Notes: a model not told the origin generated them from the letters alone. A stretch of DNA of 64,000 nucleotides from Actinomycetes bacterium (GCA_023428065.1 JAEYZI010000061.1:8322-72321), one strand, 5' to 3'. Positions 39,257-47,512 are shown, counted from the first letter of the stretch. Translations and numbers: made by a program.

Positions 39257-39358
39257 ACCGCGTCGACGGGCCTCTTCATCGCGGGAAACGCCCTGCTCCT
39301 CCTCGCCACCGTCGCCGTCACGCGCACGGCGCGTCGGCGGGAGCCCGTCACCGCCTAA
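39257..39358 (+). pseudogene. C-terminal remnant of a membrane protein
   Basis: From 39257 to the TAA at 39356-39358 a frame encodes one hydrophobic helix followed by a basic tail, GLFIAGNALLLLATV then AVTRTARRREPVTA. This is the look of the last transmembrane helix and C-terminus of a transporter. It has no start codon and is closed upstream by TGA at 39254, immediately beside the XerD arm of the dif-like site. It is probably the leftover of a gene removed or split by recombination. Confidence 0.45.
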
Positions 39359-41646
39359 CCGAGCAGCGCGTTCGCGCGGCCCACGCCCTCGAGCACGAGC
39401 GTCGTGCGGGTGACGAGCACGGGCTCGAGCTCGGGCGGGCACGCCTCGCGTGCGCGCTCCGCGCCGACGACCGCCGTGAGCTCGCCGAACGCGACGGCGG
39501 CCTCGTCCTCCGCTCCCTGACGGCACAGCACGGAGACGAGATCGCGCAGCGCGAGCGCGTAGCCCCCGCGGTCGCCCGCCTCCACGGCGGTCGCGACTGC
39601 CGCCGACAGCAGCTCGACCGCTTCCGGCCCCTCGACCCGCCACGCGAGCAGCTTCAGGACCCGAGTGAGGCAACGCGTCGCTCCGTGCTCACGCAGCACC
39701 TCGAGCTGAGGCGGATGAAGGTCGCGCTCCGCGGGAGGAACCGCGAGGGCATGCTCGAGCACCTCCGAGAGGGCCTGCTCGACGACGCGGTGCCGCGATG
39801 CCGCATAACGCACGCACTCGTGCGCCCACTCGGCGGCCCGGGGGTGGCTGTGCCCCTGCAGTCCCACGCACGACGCCATCGAGAACCGCACGTTGTCGAC
39901 GTTGCGGGTGTCACCCTCGGCCGCGAACAGCTCGATGGCGTGCTCGAACGCCGCGAGGCCCCGCTCCATGTCGCTCGGGTGGCTCGTGAACCATCCGAGG
40001 CCCTCCGCGTGCAGAAGATGCGCACGCATCCACGGGCCGGGATCCGGGAGGCGTCTCGCGGCGGCCACGGATGCGAGGGCCCGCTCCCCCTCCCCGCTGA
40101 AGGCGGCGAGGACGGCCGCGAGGTGATGCGGGTGCACGTGGGTCTCGCCGAAGCGGGCGAGGGCCGCCTCGACGACCGGCGCGACGAGGCGCAGGTCGCG
40201 GAAGCACAGGGCGAGCGCGATCACATGCAGCTCCTCGACCGCGGCGACCGCGAGCAGCTCGCCTGTGGCGAGCTCCGCGATGACCGCGAGCACCTCGGCG
40301 TGCGGGCCGTATTGCTCGATACAGAAGGCGAGGTCGCCGACGACTGCGGAGCGCTCGCGCGGGGGCAGCTCCACGAGCGGCAGGAGCGCGGCGGTGTTCG
40401 CGGCGACCCATCGGGCCCGGTCCCCCGCCTCGGACAGGTCGTCGCGCCACGCGAGGGCCACGACCTCGCGCAGGCGCTCCCGCCAGGACGCGAAGCCGCG
40501 CTGCCGCACGGTCGCGATCGCATCCGAACCGGCCTTCGCCCTCAGGTGGGTGCGCACGGCGCTCGGCACGCGATAGAGCGCACCATCCGGCGAGATCCCG
40601 GCGGGGACGACGAACGACGCCTCGCAGAGGCGCACGACGGGTCCCGCGGCGTCGCGACCGATGAGCACGTCGGCCGCGGGAAGCGCGAACCGCGGCGGCC
40701 CCGCGACGAGTGACCGGAGCGCGTCGCGGTCGTCGGGGTCGAGTCCGTCCATCGCGCGCTCGATCGCGGCGCCGAGGGACGCGTGCCGGCTGCCCGCGCG
40801 GCGTTCGAGCACTCCCAGATCGCCGCGGAGCCGCACCTCGATCTCCTCGAGGCTCAGGTTGCGGGCCGCGGCGGCGGCGAGCACGATGCCGAGCGGCAGG
40901 TCGTCGACGAGTTCGCAGATCCGGGTGATGGCCGCGACGTCGGAGGGCGCGACGGCGTCGCCGGCACGGTCGCGGAAGAGGGTCACGGCGTCGTCGCGGT
41001 CAGCGAGGCCGCCGATGCGCCGCTCCCCCGCCGCGTCCACGGGCGGCAGCACCGACGTCACGATCACGCGCGTTCCGGGTGCGCGGCGGGCGATCGCGCG
41101 CGCGAGTTCGTGCACCTCCTCGACGGCGCCGTCGGCGTCGTCGAAGACCACGAGGTGCTCTCGCGTCCCGAGGGCGACGACGCACGAGTTGACGACGTCG
41201 TTGTCGAGCCCGATCACGACGTGGAGCGCGTCGGCCAGGCGGCCCGCGAGCTCTGCCGGCCGCGCGCCGTCGAGCGCGACGAGCACCGGCACCGACTCGG
41301 TGCGGTGCAGCACTTCGCGCGCGAGGCGCGACTTGCCGGCGCCCGGCGGCCCGGTGAGCGCGACGACGTCGGAGCGTGCGACGAGAGCCTCGAGCGCGGC
41401 GAGCTCGGCATCCCTCCCCCGCAGCGCGCCCGCCGGCGCGTCGACGACGTCGCGTCGGCGCGCGAGCGCGGCCTCCACGAGCTGGGCTCGGGAGGCCGCG
41501 CCGAGCTTGCGGCGCAAGCTCGCGATGTGCGATTCGACGGTGCGGACCGAGACGTAGAAGGTCCCGGCGATCTCGGCGTTCGTCAGCCGCTGTCCGATCG
41601 CCGTGAGCACCTCGGATTCGCGAGGGGTGAGCTCCACGCCGCTCAT
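39355..41646 (-). CDS. regulator with N-terminal LuxR-type HTH and NTPase/TPR-like region
   Basis: 763 residues. A LuxR/FixJ-type HTH is at the N-terminus (LTPRESEVLTAIGQRLTNAE, then VSVRTVESHIASLRRKLG; residues 6-49), followed by an AAA/NB-ARC-like NTPase with Walker A GPPGAGKS (99-106) and a Walker B-like HLVVFDDAD, then an alpha-helical repeat region to the end. In MalT/LAL regulators the HTH is C-terminal, so the order here is reversed. It probably activates transcription in response to a ligand bound by the helical part. ATG 41646 overlaps the stop of the 65-residue gene (ATGA) and is also 7 nt from TACCGT. Confidence 0.85.
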   Translation of the reverse strand: MSGVELTPRESEVLTAIGQRLTNAEIAGTFYVSVRTVESHIASLRRKLGAASRAQLVEAALARRRDVVDAPAGALRGRDAELAALEALVARSDVVALTGPPGAGKSRLAREVLHRTESVPVLVALDGARPAELAGRLADALHVVIGLDNDVVNSCVVALGTREHLVVFDDADGAVEEVHELARAIARRAPGTRVIVTSVLPPVDAAGERRIGGLADRDDAVTLFRDRAGDAVAPSDVAAITRICELVDDLPLGIVLAAAAARNLSLEEIEVRLRGDLGVLERRAGSRHASLGAAIERAMDGLDPDDRDALRSLVAGPPRFALPAADVLIGRDAAGPVVRLCEASFVVPAGISPDGALYRVPSAVRTHLRAKAGSDAIATVRQRGFASWRERLREVVALAWRDDLSEAGDRARWVAANTAALLPLVELPPRERSAVVGDLAFCIEQYGPHAEVLAVIAELATGELLAVAAVEELHVIALALCFRDLRLVAPVVEAALARFGETHVHPHHLAAVLAAFSGEGERALASVAAARRLPDPGPWMRAHLLHAEGLGWFTSHPSDMERGLAAFEHAIELFAAEGDTRNVDNVRFSMASCVGLQGHSHPRAAEWAHECVRYAASRHRVVEQALSEVLEHALAVPPAERDLHPPQLEVLREHGATRCLTRVLKLLAWRVEGPEAVELLSAAVATAVEAGDRGGYALALRDLVSVLCRQGAEDEAAVAFGELTAVVGAERAREACPPELEPVLVTRTTLVLEGVGRANALLG

Positions 41647-41840
41647 GCCGCCCACGGTAGCGCTCGGCGGATGCGGGCGCACCCGTCGAGGAAGGCCCGC
41701 CGGAGCGTGCGCGCGAGCGTCCGCATCCGTGGCGGCCGGGGTTCGAGGCGCTCGAGGGCACGCCTCCGGTACTCGAGCTCGAGCAGGACGCGCGGCTCGT
41801 CGGGCCCGGTGCGCCAGATCCACGAGGAGTGGTCGCTCAC
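41643..41840 (-). CDS. small basic protein, 65 residues, unrecognised
   Basis: I do not recognise the family. The frame starts at GTG 41840, overlapping the methyltransferase stop (GTGA), and ends overlapping the start of the LuxR-type gene (ATGA), so translation is likely coupled on both sides. The N-terminus is aromatic and acidic (VSDHSSWIWRTGPDEP); the rest is helical and arginine-rich (LELEYRRRALERLEPR, LARTLRRAF). It could be a small partner of the regulator or a nucleic-acid-binding peptide; neither is shown. Confidence 0.6.
   Translation of the reverse strand: MSDHSSWIWRTGPDEPRVLLELEYRRRALERLEPRPPRMRTLARTLRRAFLDGCARIRRALPWAA
41654..41659 (-). promoter_or_regulatory. candidate internal -10 hexamer for the LuxR-type regulator
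   Basis: TACCGT (minus strand), 7 nt before ATG 41646 and inside the 65-codon gene. It would allow separate leaderless expression of the regulator. Confidence 0.35.
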
Positions 41841-42673
41841 GACTGTTCCCGTCGTCGCCCCGTCACGATGAGGTAGTCCCAGTGCATCCCGTCCGGGTGC
41901 GTGAACTCCTCGGCGAGGTCGTCGATCGCCTCCGAGAGCGCCCGGGTCGCCGCCTCGTCCTCCGCGAGGGCGGCGAAGGCCATGACGGTCGGCCCGTAGT
42001 AGGCGGCGAAGAAGCGACGGAAGTCGCCGCGTCGCGGGAACTTGTCGGTCACGAGCGTTCCGGGTGTCGCCGTGACGATGTCGACGCGATCGCCCCACAG
42101 TTCGGTGACGTGGTCCAGATCTCCCCACGCTGCGGGCGGCAGGGTCCCGGCCGGTGCCGGCGGGAGGTGCTGCGACATCGTCGTGAACAGGCGGCCGACG
42201 AAACTCGTGGGCGTCCAGTTGAGCACGCCGAGCCGTCCCCCCGTGCGCGTGACGCGCACGAGCTCGTCGGCCGCGAGTTGGTGGTCGGGCGTGAACATGA
42301 CGCCGACGCACGACGTCACGACGTCGAACGAACCGTCCGCGAACGGCAGCGCCTCGGCGTCGGCCTCGACCCAGTCGAGCTCCGCTCCGGCGACATCCGC
42401 CCGCGCGCGGCCCGCGTCGAGCAGCTGAGGAACGAGGTCGGATGCCGTGACGCGGGCGCCCCGGAGCGCCGCCGGGATCGCGACGTTGCCGTCGCCCGCC
42501 GCCACGTCGAGCAGTCGCTCGCCGGCGACGTCGCCGAGGGCGTCGAGGAGCGCCGGTCCGAGGCTCGGGATGAGCTCGTCCGCGACGCGCGTGTAGTCGC
42601 CCGCCGCCCAGATCGCGCGTGCGCGGTCCTTCGGCGCCGGCGTGCGGGGGGTTCGGGGGGTGATGGTCGACAT
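41837..42673 (-). CDS. class I SAM-dependent methyltransferase
   Basis: 278 residues. Motif I LLDVAAGDGNVAIPA (54-68), motif II-like VTASDL, and ADAEALPFADGSFDVVTSCV (methyltransferase type 11) are present. It is likely a small-molecule methyltransferase; the substrate is unknown. ATG 42673 has GGAAG upstream. It is divergent from a TetR gene, 143 bp away, whose region holds repeated GCACGGA sites, so it may be TetR-controlled. It is coupled downstream to the 65-residue gene and the LuxR-type regulator. Confidence 0.88.
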   Translation of the reverse strand: MSTITPRTPRTPAPKDRARAIWAAGDYTRVADELIPSLGPALLDALGDVAGERLLDVAAGDGNVAIPAALRGARVTASDLVPQLLDAGRARADVAGAELDWVEADAEALPFADGSFDVVTSCVGVMFTPDHQLAADELVRVTRTGGRLGVLNWTPTSFVGRLFTTMSQHLPPAPAGTLPPAAWGDLDHVTELWGDRVDIVTATPGTLVTDKFPRRGDFRRFFAAYYGPTVMAFAALAEDEAATRALSEAIDDLAEEFTHPDGMHWDYLIVTGRRREQS

Positions 42674-42742
42674 GGTGAGTGCTTCCTTTCGTGCCGCGGA
42701 ATACGGCGTGGAACACTCTCCCGGCGTGCGCGACCGCGGTCA

Positions 42743-42795
42743 TCCGTGCGCGGCACGGAGATCCGCACGGAGTCGCGATCGGCGTCGCGCACGGA
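42743..42795. promoter_or_regulatory. candidate TetR operator array
   Basis: A perfect dyad TCCGTGC-GCG-GCACGGA at 42743-42759 is followed by further GCACGGA copies at 42765 and 42789, 12 and 36 nt after the first copy at 42753. The array lies between the divergent methyltransferase and TetR genes, just upstream of the TetR -10. Confidence 0.5.
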
Positions 42796-42804
42796 CGCCG
42801 GGTC

Positions 42805-42810
42805 GATAAT
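42805..42810 (+). promoter_or_regulatory. -10 hexamer for the TetR gene
   Basis: GATAAT, 6 nt before ATG 42817. Confidence 0.48.
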
Positions 42811-42816
42811 GGTGCG

Positions 42817-43392
42817 ATGCCCCGGATCACCGCGCCCACCGTCGCCGAGCACCGCGTCGCCCAGCGGCGCGCGCTCCTCGACGCCGGCGTCGCCGTCGTG
42901 ACCGAGGCGGGCGTCGCGGCGGCCACCCCGAGGGCGGTCGCCGAGCGCGCGGGCCTCGCCCGATCGACGTTCTACGAGTACTTCCCCTCGCGCGACGACC
43001 TGCTCGCCGCGATCGCCCTGCAGGCATTCGACGACTGGGCCGCCGAGATCGACGAGGCGCTCTCGGGGGTCGAGCCGGGGCGCGCCCGACTGCACACCTA
43101 CATCGCCGCGACCCTCCGGATGGCGGCCGATGGCAAACACGACCTCGCCACCCAGCTGCAGGAGGCGGAGCTCTCCCCCACGCGCTTCGACGTCATCATG
43201 CAGTTGCACGAGCGGATCACCGCTCCCCTGCGCGAGTTGCTCGCGGGGCTCGGCGTCGCGGATGCGGACAGGTTCGCGGCGCTCGTGCAGGGGCTCATCG
43301 ACGCGGGACTCGGGCTCGTCGCCCACGGGGCGTCCCCGGATGACGTGGCCGGCTCGATCGGCACCGTCGTCGACGCGGGCGTGCACCCCTGA
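42817..43392 (+). CDS. TetR/AcrR-family transcriptional regulator
   Basis: 191 residues. The N-terminal HTH (ATPRAVAERAGLARSTFYEY, about 36-55) is typical TetR; the C-terminal ~130 residues form the ligand-binding helical domain. It is flanked by a divergent methyltransferase gene and a downstream ABC exporter operon, either or both of which it may repress. A repeated GCACGGA element lies just upstream. The exporter genes have their own promoter-like sequence, so they are not simply its operon partners. Confidence 0.88.
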   Translation: MPRITAPTVAEHRVAQRRALLDAGVAVVTEAGVAAATPRAVAERAGLARSTFYEYFPSRDDLLAAIALQAFDDWAAEIDEALSGVEPGRARLHTYIAATLRMAADGKHDLATQLQEAELSPTRFDVIMQLHERITAPLRELLAGLGVADADRFAALVQGLIDAGLGLVAHGASPDDVAGSIGTVVDAGVHP

Positions 43393-43413
43393 CGACCTGA
43401 ACGTCCCCTGAGT

Positions 43414-43443
43414 TTGCACGGGGCCCCGGACGAGTGCGAAGAT
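43414..43443 (+). promoter_or_regulatory. candidate promoter of the ABC exporter operon
   Basis: TTGCAC (43414-43419) and GAAGAT (43438-43443) with an 18-bp spacer; the predicted start would be near 43450, just before ATG 43459. Confidence 0.35.
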
Positions 43444-43458
43444 CGTCTTACCGACACC

Positions 43459-44631
43459 ATGTCGGCATCCCGCCCCCTCCCGAAAGTGACCATGTTCCTC
43501 GCTCTGCGCGAACTGCGGTTCGCTCGCGGCCGGTTCACTCTGATGGGCGTCGTGATCTCCCTGATCGCGGTGCTCGTCGTGCTGCTCTCCGGCCTGTCCT
43601 CCGGCCTCGTCAACGACGGCGTCTCGGGCCTCAAGTCGATGCCCGCGACAGCCTTCGCCTTCGACGAGGGCACCATCACCGACAACGCCTTCAGCCGCTC
43701 GCTCGTCGACGGCGAGCAGCTCGCCGCCTGGCAGGACGCCGACGGCGTCGACGACGCCGAGCCGATGGGCGTGAGCTTCGTCAACGGCGTGACCGACGAC
43801 GATCACCAGGTCGACCTCGTGCTCTTCGGCGTCGAACCGGGCGGCTTCCTCGAACCGACGCGATCCGAGGGCGAGGCCCTCGGCGATGAGCTCGGCGGCA
43901 TCGTCGTCTCCGAGACCGCGCGCGGCGAGGGTCTCGAGCTCGGTTCCGTCGTGACGCTCGACCGCGTCGACGTCGAGCTCACCGTCATCGGGTTCACGGA
44001 GGGCCAGGCGACCTTCGGCCACGTCGACGTCGCCTACCTGCCGATCGACACCTGGCGCCTGCTCGCCTCCGGGACCGCCGCCGCCGGCGAGCCCACCGCC
44101 GAGGCGATCGACGCCCTCGACTACGACTTCTCGAGCGTCGTCGCGCTCTCGGCGGATGCCGACGCCGACTTCGCCGCGATCGACGAGACCGCCGGCACCA
44201 TGACGATGCTGCGCGAGAAGGCCTTCAACGCCTCCCCCGGCTACGAGGCCGAGACCCTCACGCTCGAGATGATCCAGATCTTCCTCTACGCGATCTGCGC
44301 GCTCGTGGTCGGCGCGTTCTTCACGGTCTGGACGATCCAGCGCTCGCACGAGCTCGCCGTGCTCCGCGCGGTGGGCGCCTCACGCGGCTACCTGCTGCGC
44401 GACAGCCTCGCGCAGGCCGCCATCCTGCTCATCGGGTTCACCGCGCTCGGCGTCGGGGTCGGCGTCGGGCTCGGGGCGCTCATGCCCGATGCGATGCCCT
44501 TCGACCTCGAGTTCGGACCCATCACGATCGCGACCGTCCTCACGATCGCGCTCGGCCTCGCGGGCGCCGCGATCGCGGTGCTGCGCATCTCCCGAGTCGA
44601 CCCCATCACCGCCCTGGGAGGCCAGCGATGA
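43459..44631 (+). CDS. ABC transporter permease, FtsX/MacB type
   Basis: 390 residues. An N-terminal transmembrane helix (LMGVVISLIAVLVVLLSGL), an extracytoplasmic domain of about 200 residues (MacB_PCD-like, rich in D and E), then three C-terminal helices (MIQIFLYAICALVVGAFF; ILLIGFTALGVGVGVGLG; ATVLTIALGLAGAAIAVL) with the FtsX motif RSHELAVLRAVGASRGYLLR between them. It pairs with the downstream ATPase, coupled by ATGA. This type usually exports antibiotics, peptides or lipids, or transmits mechanical signals. An internal ATG at 43492 is an alternative start. Confidence 0.87.
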   Translation: MSASRPLPKVTMFLALRELRFARGRFTLMGVVISLIAVLVVLLSGLSSGLVNDGVSGLKSMPATAFAFDEGTITDNAFSRSLVDGEQLAAWQDADGVDDAEPMGVSFVNGVTDDDHQVDLVLFGVEPGGFLEPTRSEGEALGDELGGIVVSETARGEGLELGSVVTLDRVDVELTVIGFTEGQATFGHVDVAYLPIDTWRLLASGTAAAGEPTAEAIDALDYDFSSVVALSADADADFAAIDETAGTMTMLREKAFNASPGYEAETLTLEMIQIFLYAICALVVGAFFTVWTIQRSHELAVLRAVGASRGYLLRDSLAQAAILLIGFTALGVGVGVGLGALMPDAMPFDLEFGPITIATVLTIALGLAGAAIAVLRISRVDPITALGGQR

Positions 44632-45323
44632 CGAACAGCACCGACATCGCGGTCATCCCCGCGCTCGAACTGCGCGACGTCGTGCTCGAGCACGGCGACG
44701 GCGACACGAAGGTGCGCGCCCTCGACGAGGTCTCGCTCACCGTCGCCCCCGGCGAGTTCGTCGCCGTCATCGGCCCCTCGGGCGCCGGCAAGTCCTCGCT
44801 CCTCGCGGTCGCCGGTGCGCTCTCGGGCGTCGACAAGGGGTCCGTGCGCGTGCACGGCACCGACCTGTCGCGCCTGCGCGGGAACGCCGCGGCACGGTTC
44901 CGCCTCGACAACATCGGCTTCGTGTTCCAGTCGGGCAACCTCATCCCGGCCCTCTCCGCCGCCGACCAGCTGCGCCTCGCGGGCCGCCTCGCCGGCAACC
45001 GCAAGGTCGACCCGAAGCCGCTCCTCGAGGCCGTCGGCATGGCGCACCGCGCCGGCAACCGCCCCGGGCAGCTCTCCGGCGGCGAGCGTCAGCGCGTCGG
45101 CATCGCCCGCGCGCTCGTGAACACGCCGACGCTCCTGCTCGTGGACGAGCCGACCGCCGCCCTCGACCGCGCGCGCAGCCACGAGGTCGTCCGGCTCCTC
45201 CGCGACCGCGCCCACGAGTCCGGCGTCGCCGTCGTCATGGTGACGCACGACCACGACGTGCTCGAATACTGCGACCGCGTGCTCGAGATGGTCGACGGCA
45301 GGCTGAGCCCCGCCGCCGCCTGA
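44628..45323 (+). CDS. ABC transporter ATP-binding protein, LolD/MacB type
   Basis: 231 residues, one ABC domain. Walker A GPSGAGKS (49-56), Q-loop in FVFQSGNLIPALSA, signature LSGGERQ, Walker B LLLVDEPTAALD and switch H in VTHDHDV. It powers the FtsX-type permease encoded immediately upstream (4-nt overlap). The Q-loop FVFQS and the size match the MacB/LolD exporter class. The alditol oxidase gene starts 68 nt downstream, after a perfect 13-bp inverted repeat. Confidence 0.92.
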   Translation: MTNSTDIAVIPALELRDVVLEHGDGDTKVRALDEVSLTVAPGEFVAVIGPSGAGKSSLLAVAGALSGVDKGSVRVHGTDLSRLRGNAAARFRLDNIGFVFQSGNLIPALSAADQLRLAGRLAGNRKVDPKPLLEAVGMAHRAGNRPGQLSGGERQRVGIARALVNTPTLLLVDEPTAALDRARSHEVVRLLRDRAHESGVAVVMVTHDHDVLEYCDRVLEMVDGRLSPAAA

Positions 45324-45343
45324 CACGGACCCCGAGCCCACCG

Positions 45344-45394
45344 CATCCGTCTCCCGTCGCCCCGTACGATCGTCCGGACGGCGGGAGACGGATG
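45344..45394. repeat. 13-bp inverted repeat around the aldO promoter and start codon
   Basis: CATCCGTCTCCCG at 45344-45356 is perfectly repeated in inverse orientation at 45382-45394. The right arm contains the GGGAGA ribosome binding site and the ATG of aldO; a TACGAT hexamer lies between the arms. Confidence 0.6.
45365..45370 (+). promoter_or_regulatory. -10 hexamer for aldO
   Basis: TACGAT, about 21 nt before ATG 45392, leaving a leader of about 15 nt with the GGGAGA site. Confidence 0.4.
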
Positions 45395-46651
45395 ACCGAG
45401 CGCAACTGGGCGGGCAACATCGCGTTCGCGGGACGCGTGGTCGCGCCGCGTGACATCGACGAGGTGCGCGCGCTCGTGCGGGATGCACCCGCGGCCTCCC
45501 TCCGGCCGCTCGGAACCCGACACTCCTTCTCGCCGATCGCCGACACGGCGGGTGTCCTCGCCTCCTCGAGCGGGCTCGCCGACCCCGCGGCGGTCCAGCT
45601 CGCGGCGGACCGGACGAGCGTGCGCGTGCCCGCCGGCATCCGCTACGGCGACCTCGCCCGCGTGCTCGACGCGCACGGCCTCGCCCTCGCGAATCTCGCC
45701 TCGCTCCCCCATATCTCGGTCGCCGGTGCGGTCGCGACCGGAACGCACGGCTCAGGGGTCCGCAACGGGTCGCTCGCCACCTCGGTGCGCGCCCTCGAGT
45801 TCGTCGACGGCACGGGCGAGCTCGTCACCCTGCGACGCGGCGACGAGGGGTTCGACGGGGCCGTCGTCGCGCTCGGCGCCCTCGGCGTCGTCGTCGCGCT
45901 CGAGCTCGACGTCGAGCCGACCTTCGACGTCGCGCAGACCGTCTACCGCGCCCTCACGTTCGATGCCGTCCTCGACGCCTTCGACGAGGTGACGGCACTC
46001 GGCTACAGCGTGAGCCTCTTCACGACGTGGGCCGATCCGGACACCGTCGACCAGCTCTGGGTCAAGCGGCGCGTCGACCGCGATCCCGCAGCCCCCGCGA
46101 ACGTGCTCGGCGCGCTCCCCGCATCCCACGAGATGCACCCCATCGCGGGCGTCGACCCCGTCAACTGCACCCCGCAGCTCGGCGCCGCCGGGCCCTGGCT
46201 CGATCGGCTGCCGCACTTCCGGTTGGAGTTCACCCCGTCCGCGGGTGAGGAGCTGCAGACGGAGTACCTCGTGCCCCGCGCGACCGCGATCGAGGCGCTG
46301 CGCGCCGTACACGACTTGGCGCCCGACGTCCGCCCGCTCCTGCAGGTGACCGAGGTGCGCGAGATCGCCGCCGACGGGCTGTGGCTCTCGGGGGCGTTCG
46401 AGACGGATGCCGTGGGCCTGCACTTCACGTGGGTCGCCGACCAGCCCGCGGTCGATGCGCTCCTGCCCCGCATCGAGGAGCGTCTGCTGCCCCTCGGCGC
46501 GCGGCCGCACTGGGGCAAGCGCTTCCACGCGGCATCCGCGCAGCTCGCCGCGCTCTACCCGCGCCTGGACGACTTCCGGACGCTCGCGCGGCGGCACGAC
46601 CCCCGCGGCGTGTTCGTCAACGACTTCCTGCGCGAGAAGCTCGCCCTCTGA
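45392..46651 (+). CDS. aldO: alditol oxidase-like FAD-dependent oxidase (AldO/xylitol oxidase family)
   Basis: 419 residues, the length of Streptomyces AldO, and similar along the whole chain. The covalent-FAD histidine is H44 in GTRHSFSP, and S104 in NLASLPHIS, the ATGTHGSG flavin loop, the TEVREIAAD pair (E, R), HFTW and HWGKRF lysine correspond to known AldO active-site residues. It would oxidise the C1 hydroxyl of alditols such as xylitol or sorbitol to the aldose, producing H2O2. No signal peptide. GGGAGA precedes ATG 45392, inside the right arm of an inverted repeat. Confidence 0.88.
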   Translation: MTERNWAGNIAFAGRVVAPRDIDEVRALVRDAPAASLRPLGTRHSFSPIADTAGVLASSSGLADPAAVQLAADRTSVRVPAGIRYGDLARVLDAHGLALANLASLPHISVAGAVATGTHGSGVRNGSLATSVRALEFVDGTGELVTLRRGDEGFDGAVVALGALGVVVALELDVEPTFDVAQTVYRALTFDAVLDAFDEVTALGYSVSLFTTWADPDTVDQLWVKRRVDRDPAAPANVLGALPASHEMHPIAGVDPVNCTPQLGAAGPWLDRLPHFRLEFTPSAGEELQTEYLVPRATAIEALRAVHDLAPDVRPLLQVTEVREIAADGLWLSGAFETDAVGLHFTWVADQPAVDALLPRIEERLLPLGARPHWGKRFHAASAQLAALYPRLDDFRTLARRHDPRGVFVNDFLREKLAL

Positions 46652-46663
46652 GAACCGAGGAAC

Positions 46664-47494
46664 TCAGCGCCACCACGCGTCATCCGGGCCGACCGGGACG
46701 GTGCGCTTGTGCCGTGTCGCGAGGAATCGGGCCTCGAGCGCCGTCGCGACCTCCTCGTCGATCTCGCGCCCCTCGAGGTAGTCGTCGATCTGCTCGTAGG
46801 TGATGCCGAGCTCGTGTTCGTCGGCCTGTCCCGGCCGGCCGTCGAGCAGGTCTGCTGTCGGCGCCTTCTCGTAGAGGCGCGCGGGCGCGCCGAGCTCCGC
46901 GAGCAGGGCGCGACCCTGACGCTTCGTGAGGCCGCTGAGCGGCAGCACGTCGGCCCCGCCGTCGCCGTACTTCGTGAAGAAGCCCGTCACGGCCTCGGCT
47001 GCGTGATCGGTGCCGATCACGAGCGCGCTGCGCTCCCCCGCGATCGCGTACTGGGCCACCATGCGCACGCGGGCCTTGACGTTGCCCTTGTGGTAGTCGC
47101 TGAGCGGATGCCCCGCCTCGCGCTCGAACTCGGCGGCGATGCCGTCGACGCCCTGCGCGATGTCGAACACGACCGACTCGTCCGGGCGGATGAAGTCGAG
47201 CGCGAGCTGGGCATCGGCTTCGTCCGCCTGCACGCGGTACGGCAGCCGCACGGCCGTGAACGTGGCCTCGCCGCCCTCCGAGCGGATGCGCTCGACGGCG
47301 AGCTGCGCGAGGCGCCCCGCGAGCGAGGAGTCCTGCCCCCCGGAGATGCCGAGCACGAGGCCCTTCGCGCCCGTGGAACGGAGATAGTCGACGAGGAAGT
47401 CACGTCGGCGCTCGATCTCGGCCGCGGCGTCGATCTCGGGCCGCGGCCCGAGCTCCTCGATGATGAGCTGCTGCAGTTCCCGCATGTCCCGCAT
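46664..47494 (-). CDS. nadE: ammonia-dependent NAD synthetase
   Basis: 276 residues, the short (NH3-dependent) NadE without a glutaminase domain. The PP-loop ATP-pyrophosphatase motif SGGQDSS is at 51-57, followed by TDHAAEAVTGFFTKYGDGGAD, typical for NadE. It makes NAD from deamido-NAD in the cytoplasm. ATG 47494 has GAGGG/GGAAGG just upstream; ATG 47485 is also possible. TAGGCT at 47513-47518 gives an 18-nt leader, so it is transcribed separately from argG, which lies upstream and ends in a hairpin. Confidence 0.93.
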   Translation of the reverse strand: MRDMRELQQLIIEELGPRPEIDAAAEIERRRDFLVDYLRSTGAKGLVLGISGGQDSSLAGRLAQLAVERIRSEGGEATFTAVRLPYRVQADEADAQLALDFIRPDESVVFDIAQGVDGIAAEFEREAGHPLSDYHKGNVKARVRMVAQYAIAGERSALVIGTDHAAEAVTGFFTKYGDGGADVLPLSGLTKRQGRALLAELGAPARLYEKAPTADLLDGRPGQADEHELGITYEQIDDYLEGREIDEEVATALEARFLATRHKRTVPVGPDDAWWR

Positions 47495-47512
47495 CCTTCC
47501 CTCGAAGGTGCC

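Noticed and set aside
39217..39260. PafBC-type promoter motif (TTGTCRGTG-N8-TANNNT) at TATGTCAGTTTG
   Set aside because: The -10 half is not present at the right distance and no gene starts downstream in that orientation. The dif-like reading explains both halves of the sequence better.
41406..41646. Reading the LuxR-type regulator as a fragment of a MalT-like protein with rearranged ends
   Set aside because: The HTH, linker and Walker A are in one uninterrupted frame with a coupled start codon, so the N-terminal HTH order appears native.
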